Source: Nitrospirota bacterium (lineage in GTDB: Bacteria; Nitrospirota; Thermodesulfovibrionia; Thermodesulfovibrionales; UBA6898). From it: a stretch of 64,000 nt of DNA. The stretch lies in assembly GCA_003252075.1 (NCBI GenBank), contig QKDO01000102.1, positions 21,973-85,972 of the forward strand, given 5' to 3'. This document shows, piece after piece, positions 61,308-64,000 of this stretch. Every line of letters begins with the position of its first letter. Positions within the stretch are counted from its first letter, which is position 1. The position numbers and the translations under genes are program-made. The notes beneath the pieces are model-generated. The model was not told the origin of the DNA, searched no databases, and was given only the letters and a program-made list of their open reading frames with translations.

Positions 61308-61703
61308 ATGCTGAAACGTCTGCTCGTCGCGAACTTCTTGCTTCTTATGGCGGTTTCTTATGTCGCTGCATCTGAACAGGGGATTATCTCTGTTGATGAA
61401 CTGAAGAAGATGGTGGATGCAAAGAAGCAGTTTACCATTGTTGATGCACGCACGGAAAAGGAATTCTTGGATGGTCATATCCCGATGGCGGTAAATATTC
61501 CTCCGGAGAAACTCGTCGACTTATCAACCCTGCTTCCAAAGAATAAGAACCGTCTTATCATCTTTTACTGCCGGGGAGCGGGCTGAGGTCTCTCGAAGCA
61601 GGCTGCGGTCGCAGCCGAAAATGCCGGTTACCGAAATATCCGGATATTCCAGGGCGGCTATCCCGAGTGGACAGCAAAAGGGTATAAGATCGTTACAAAA
61701 TAG
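61308..61703 (+). CDS. Exported rhodanese with in-frame TGA at the catalytic position (putative selenoprotein)
   Basis: Read through TGA 61584-61586, this is a 131-residue protein. Signal peptide (about 1-22, VAASEQG), then a rhodanese domain: IISVDELKKMVDAKKQFTIVDAR, EFLDGHIPMAVNIPPE, IIFYCRGAG, TGA, GLSKQAAVAAENAGY and IFQGGYPEWTAKGY. The usual motif is YCxGxxCxxS, so codon 93 replaces the active-site Cys, with Cys88 kept. Nothing else is broken, which argues for selenocysteine rather than decay. Rhodaneses carry a persulfide on this residue. AAAGGAG lies seven bases before ATG 61308; an earlier in-frame ATG at 61281 is less likely. First gene of a three-gene operon. Confidence 0.82.
61584..61616 (+). 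promoter_or_regulatory. Candidate bacterial SECIS element for the rhodanese
   Basis: The TGA (61584-61586) is followed, after 14 bases, by GGCTGC (61601-61606), loop GGTC (61607-61610) and GCAGCC (61611-61616). This six-pair G/C stem with a G-and-U-containing loop begins 20 bases after the TGA. Known bacterial SECIS elements have an upper stem-loop with G/U loop bases recognised by SelB at about this distance. Confidence 0.65.
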
Positions 61704-61723
61704 CGGAAAGGGTGTTCAATCAG

Positions 61724-62098
61724 ATGAGACGTTTTACACTTTGTTTCGTCGCCGTTATCAGTTCGTTCCTCTTGATCCCTGATATGGCAGCAAGGGGGCA
61801 TGATAAGCCATCTGCGGTACTTCTGACCGAGCGTCAGAACAGTGACATCAGGGTTGTCATGTACATGACCCCGTGGTGACCATACTGCAGGAAGGCCCGT
61901 GAATACCTTGAAGGCCTTGGGGTGAGTCTGATCGAGTATGACGTTGAAAATGACGGCAAAAGGGTAGCACAAATGAAAAGATTGAGCGGCGGCTCAACCA
62001 TGGTGCCGCTCATAGACATCGAGGGCATTATTATCAGGGGATATGTCCCTGAGGAGATGAAGGACGCAGTAGAGAAAAGAAAAAAACGTTCAATGTAG
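61724..62098 (+). CDS. Exported glutaredoxin with UPYC active site (putative selenoprotein)
   Basis: Read through TGA 61877-61879, this is a 124-residue protein that would otherwise go unannotated. Signal peptide (about 1-24, MRRFTLCFVAVISSFLLIP), then a glutaredoxin fold: VVMYMTPW, TGA, PYCRKAREYLEGLGV, IEYDVEND, the cis-proline block STMVPLIDIEG and YVPEEM. The motif is W-U-P-Y-C where Grx has W-C-P-Y-C, so the nucleophilic Cys is encoded by TGA (codon 52) and the resolving Cys55 remains. It lies 20 bases after the rhodanese stop. An in-frame GTG at 61712 is an alternative start. Confidence 0.82.
61877..61918 (+). promoter_or_regulatory. Weaker SECIS candidate for the glutaredoxin
   Basis: After the TGA, AAGGCC (61892-61897) can pair with GGCCTT (61913-61918) around a 15-base loop beginning CGTG. 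The distance from TGA to the loop (18 bases) suits a bacterial SECIS, but the loop is large and the stem short. Alternative pairings within CCTTGAAGGCCTTGG exist, so the real structure is unclear. Confidence 0.35.
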
Positions 62099-62111
62099 GA
62101 GATAGCGGAAC

Positions 62112-62294
62112 ATGAAAATTTTGAAAAGCATAGCACATTATTTCGTAGGAAAGGAAGAAGACTGTCAGCCGAGAAACCTCGGCAGGAATGATGCATGCTG
62201 GTGCGGCAGCGGCCGGAAATACAAGAGATGCCATCTTGCGGAGGACGAACGGAATCTCAGTTCGAAGTATGCCGCGTCATGCGGCAAAACCTGA
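62112..62294 (+). CDS. Small SEC-C motif metal-binding protein
   Basis: A 60-residue protein whose core NDACWCGSGRKYKRCHL is the SEC-C zinc-binding motif (CxCxSGxxYKxCH) named after the SecA C-terminus; the name has nothing to do with selenocysteine. AGGAG lies about ten bases before ATG. It starts 13 bases after the glutaredoxin stop and is probably the last gene of that operon. It has no signal peptide, so it is cytoplasmic. Its relation to the two exported redox proteins is unknown. Confidence 0.8.
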   Translation: MKILKSIAHYFVGKEEDCQPRNLGRNDACWCGSGRKYKRCHLAEDERNLSSKYAASCGKT

Positions 62295-62655
62295 AGCACA
62301 TCATAAGCTGAGTTCAGCTTCTTCAGTTAGTTAACCAGCTCCCCCATCTGTCTTTTCCCGGGAATATCGGGATTCATAGGCTGTGAACAGCACCGGAGAA
62401 ATGGGTAAGGATCTAGTTAGTGAAAAAGATGTCCTTTTCATTGGTTTCCCGGGCGCATCGCGCCACTTTAAGAAATGCTCTGTTATTTGCCCACGCGTTA
62501 CAGGCTGTAACTGATATATCCGTAAAGTGTGCATGAAAACTTCTTTATTATCAATGCAATTACGTTTCCCTGCGCCATGATATAATTGAACTTCGGTCAT
62601 CGAGGTCTTTGAGAAAGGACTATTGCAGCAGTAGTAAGCTGTGTCAGGGATTATA
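62295..62655. other. Gap before the RlmI-like gene
   Basis: AAGCTG/CAGCTT (62305-62310 with 62315-62320) forms a small hairpin eleven bases after the SEC-C gene stop and may end that operon, though no T-tract follows. The rest shows no supported gene. Confidence 0.4.
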
Positions 62656-63822
62656 ATGCAGAAAGTACACCTCAAAAGAACAAAGCGGCTGCATCGCGGC
62701 CACCTTTGGATATTTTCGAATGAACTGTATGAGAACCCGAAAAAATATGCTCCTGGGTCGCTTGTTGATGTCCGTGATATGCACGATGTTTTCATCGGTA
62801 TTGGGTATGTCAATCCGAACAGCCTTATATCCGTCAGACTTCTCACAAAAAAGGACGAGGGCATAGACCGGGGTTTCCTGAGTCGCCGGATAACGGCAGC
62901 GGCCGACTTGAGGCAAAGGCTGTTTGGCAATCGCGATGCGTATCGCGTTATCTACGGCGAAGGTGACTATCTCCCGGGGCTCGTTGCAGACAGATATGGT
63001 CACTGCATTGTGCTCCAGTTCCTTACCTTTGGCATGGAAGCCATGAAGGATCTGGTTACCGAAGTGATTGACGAATTGCTCTCTCCCGGAGTGATAATCA
63101 TCAGGAACGACAGCAGGGTAAGGCTTCTTGAAGGACTTCCTCTGTATAAAGAGGTGGTAAAGGGAACACTTGAGAAACTCCCTGTTATCCATGAGGACGG
63201 GGTAATATTCGAGGTCGATCCCTATGAAGGGCAGAAGACAGGCTTTTTCCTTGATCAGCGTGATAACCGTATCAGCCTCAGGAAATATATAAAAGAAGGG
63301 AAGGGGCTGGACCTCTTTTCCTATATCGGCGCCTGGTCACTGCATCTCGCATCATCCGGAGCAGAGATCACCTGCGTTGATTCATCCGAAAGGGCGATCG
63401 CAGGGACGAAGAGGAATCTTGATCTCAACAATCTGCACCAGAGGGTCTCCTGCGCCTGTGAAGATGTCTTTTCTTTTCTCGAAAGGGAGCTGCAGTCGGG
63501 CGGCAAAGCGTATGACTTCATTGTCCTTGACCCTCCTGCTTTTGTGAAGAGCACCGGCAGGTTGAAAGAAGCGGTGAAAGCCTATCGTGAGCTGAATGAT
63601 ATGAGCATGAGGCTCCTTAGACCAGGTGGCATCATGGCAACCTCGTCCTGTTCCTATCATCTCAACAGAACACTTTTTGCTGAGATGCTTCACGATGCAT
63701 CGCGCAGAGCTCAGCGGGAAATACGGCTCATCGAATTCCGCGCGCAGGCACCCGATCATCCTATTTTGCTCTCAATGCCGGAGACCGAGTATCTGAAGTG
63801 CGCCTTTCTTGTTGTTGACTGA
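62656..63822 (+). CDS. RlmI-like 23S rRNA (cytosine-C5)-methyltransferase
   Basis: A 388-residue protein: N-terminal PUA domain (VHLKRTKRLHRGHLWIFSNEL), a linker with YGEGDYLPGLVADRYG, and a class I methyltransferase domain with GLDLFSYIGAWSLHLASSG, ITCVDSSERAI, VLDPPAF and the cysteine block TSSCSYHL. This is the RlmI/YccW family, which methylates cytosine in 23S rRNA. The specific site is not deducible. ATG 62656 with AGGG seven bases upstream is preferred over the GTG at 62641. Confidence 0.88.
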   Translation: MQKVHLKRTKRLHRGHLWIFSNELYENPKKYAPGSLVDVRDMHDVFIGIGYVNPNSLISVRLLTKKDEGIDRGFLSRRITAAADLRQRLFGNRDAYRVIYGEGDYLPGLVADRYGHCIVLQFLTFGMEAMKDLVTEVIDELLSPGVIIIRNDSRVRLLEGLPLYKEVVKGTLEKLPVIHEDGVIFEVDPYEGQKTGFFLDQRDNRISLRKYIKEGKGLDLFSYIGAWSLHLASSGAEITCVDSSERAIAGTKRNLDLNNLHQRVSCACEDVFSFLERELQSGGKAYDFIVLDPPAFVKSTGRLKEAVKAYRELNDMSMRLLRPGGIMATSSCSYHLNRTLFAEMLHDASRRAQREIRLIEFRAQAPDHPILLSMPETEYLKCAFLVVD

Positions 63823-64000
63823 CAAACAGGTATAGCCTTTCCCGTCAATTTCCTCTTTCCCCCTTCTTTTTTTGCATCTCTGCGAAAGGAATTTGCGGAT
63901 ATGCACGAGAGCGAAGGTGGAGATTTGTTAAAAAACAAGGAGATAGGGTTGGCATGGCATGTGCAGATATAAGGGCAAGAACACGACAAGGAGGATAAGG
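63823..64000 (+). other. Window end: probable leader of the next gene
   Basis: No complete gene. A second strong ribosome-binding-like AAGGAGG lies at the very end (about 63989-63995), suggesting that a plus-strand gene begins just beyond the window. A 14-codon frame after the AAGGAG near 63938 could be a leader peptide but has no other support. Confidence 0.35.

Noticed and set aside
61308..61586. Rhodanese as a simple truncated or frameshifted gene
   Set aside because: The sequence after the TGA continues in the same frame to a complete rhodanese end, and the TGA is at the catalytic Cys codon. The neighbouring gene shows the same pattern.
62112..62294. SEC-C protein as a selenocysteine-related factor
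   Set aside because: SEC-C names the zinc motif of the SecA C-terminus. It is unrelated to selenocysteine and has no TGA in its frame.
1..64000. CRISPR array, rRNA or tRNA genes, prophage
   Set aside because: I scanned the larger gaps for regular repeats, TTCGA-type T-loops and phage structural genes and saw none. This was by eye, so a tRNA scan would be worthwhile.

Overview
The window looks like ordinary chromosome of a Gram-negative, probably anaerobic or microaerophilic bacterium. Evidence is the set of lipoproteins, periplasmic proteins, an RseC-like protein, multiheme c-type cytochromes, a 2-oxoacid:ferredoxin oxidoreductase and pyruvate phosphate dikinase. The gene mix (short ArgA-like acetyltransferase, DUF3786, DUF5661, QueH, bactofilin plus M23 peptidase) fits Nitrospirota or a deltaproteobacterial-type lineage best. 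That placement is inference from gene content; there is no rRNA or tRNA gene in the window to test it.

Layout. 1-7 kb: trmJ, a CvfB-like S1 protein, a divergent RelA/SpoT-like protein, a cytochrome c'-like protein and a DUF255 thioredoxin-fold protein. 7-8.1 kb: a degraded island with an inactivated IS200/IS605-type tnpA and an unrecognised broken gene. 8.1-12.6 kb: methyltransferase, ZIP transporter, short ArgA, two subunits of a 2-oxoacid oxidoreductase and a diguanylate cyclase. 12.8-19 kb: rimP-nusA-recG, prepilin peptidase and a histidine kinase. 19-31 kb (minus): dgkA/PAP2 fusion, ybeY, HD-domain protein, phoH, SPOR protein, queA, spoIID-like, queH, ruvBAC, gmhA, FN3 lipoprotein, argH. 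31-38 kb: pcm, FAD oxidoreductase, surE, then purM, M23 peptidase and bactofilin on plus. 38-49 kb: ppdK, degenerate GGDEF protein, a sugar-dehydrogenase remnant, MFS transporter, nine-heme cytochrome, DUF1189, DUF3786, DUF5661. 50-60.6 kb: SurA-like coiled-coil protein, DAHP synthase, dusB, M23 peptidase, DEAD-box helicase, an EF-G-like protein and an RseC-like protein. 61.3-62.3 kb: the most unusual locus (below). 62.6-63.8 kb: an RlmI-like methyltransferase.

The outstanding find is a three-gene plus-strand operon at 61308-62294. The first gene encodes an exported rhodanese and the second an exported glutaredoxin. Each is interrupted by one in-frame TGA exactly where the family has its catalytic cysteine (rhodanese codon 93; glutaredoxin UPYC, codon 52). 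Both frames continue through to complete conserved C-termini. A six-pair hairpin with a GGTC loop lies 14 to 30 bases after the first TGA, where a bacterial SECIS element should be. The simplest reading is a pair of adjacent periplasmic selenoproteins handling sulfur or thiol/selenol chemistry. Automated gene calls would truncate the first and miss the second. No selA, selB, selC or selD is visible in the window, so decoding capacity must be checked elsewhere in the genome.

Other points of interest: a RelA/SpoT-like domain in an otherwise unrecognised protein; a phoH whose conserved N-terminus implies a non-AUG start; an oxidoreductase operon lacking its alpha subunit but carrying a diguanylate cyclase; remnants of tnpA, moxR and a sugar dehydrogenase, the last ending at a perfect 19-base palindrome; and promoters placed so close to surE and the DUF3786 gene that their mRNAs are probably leaderless.
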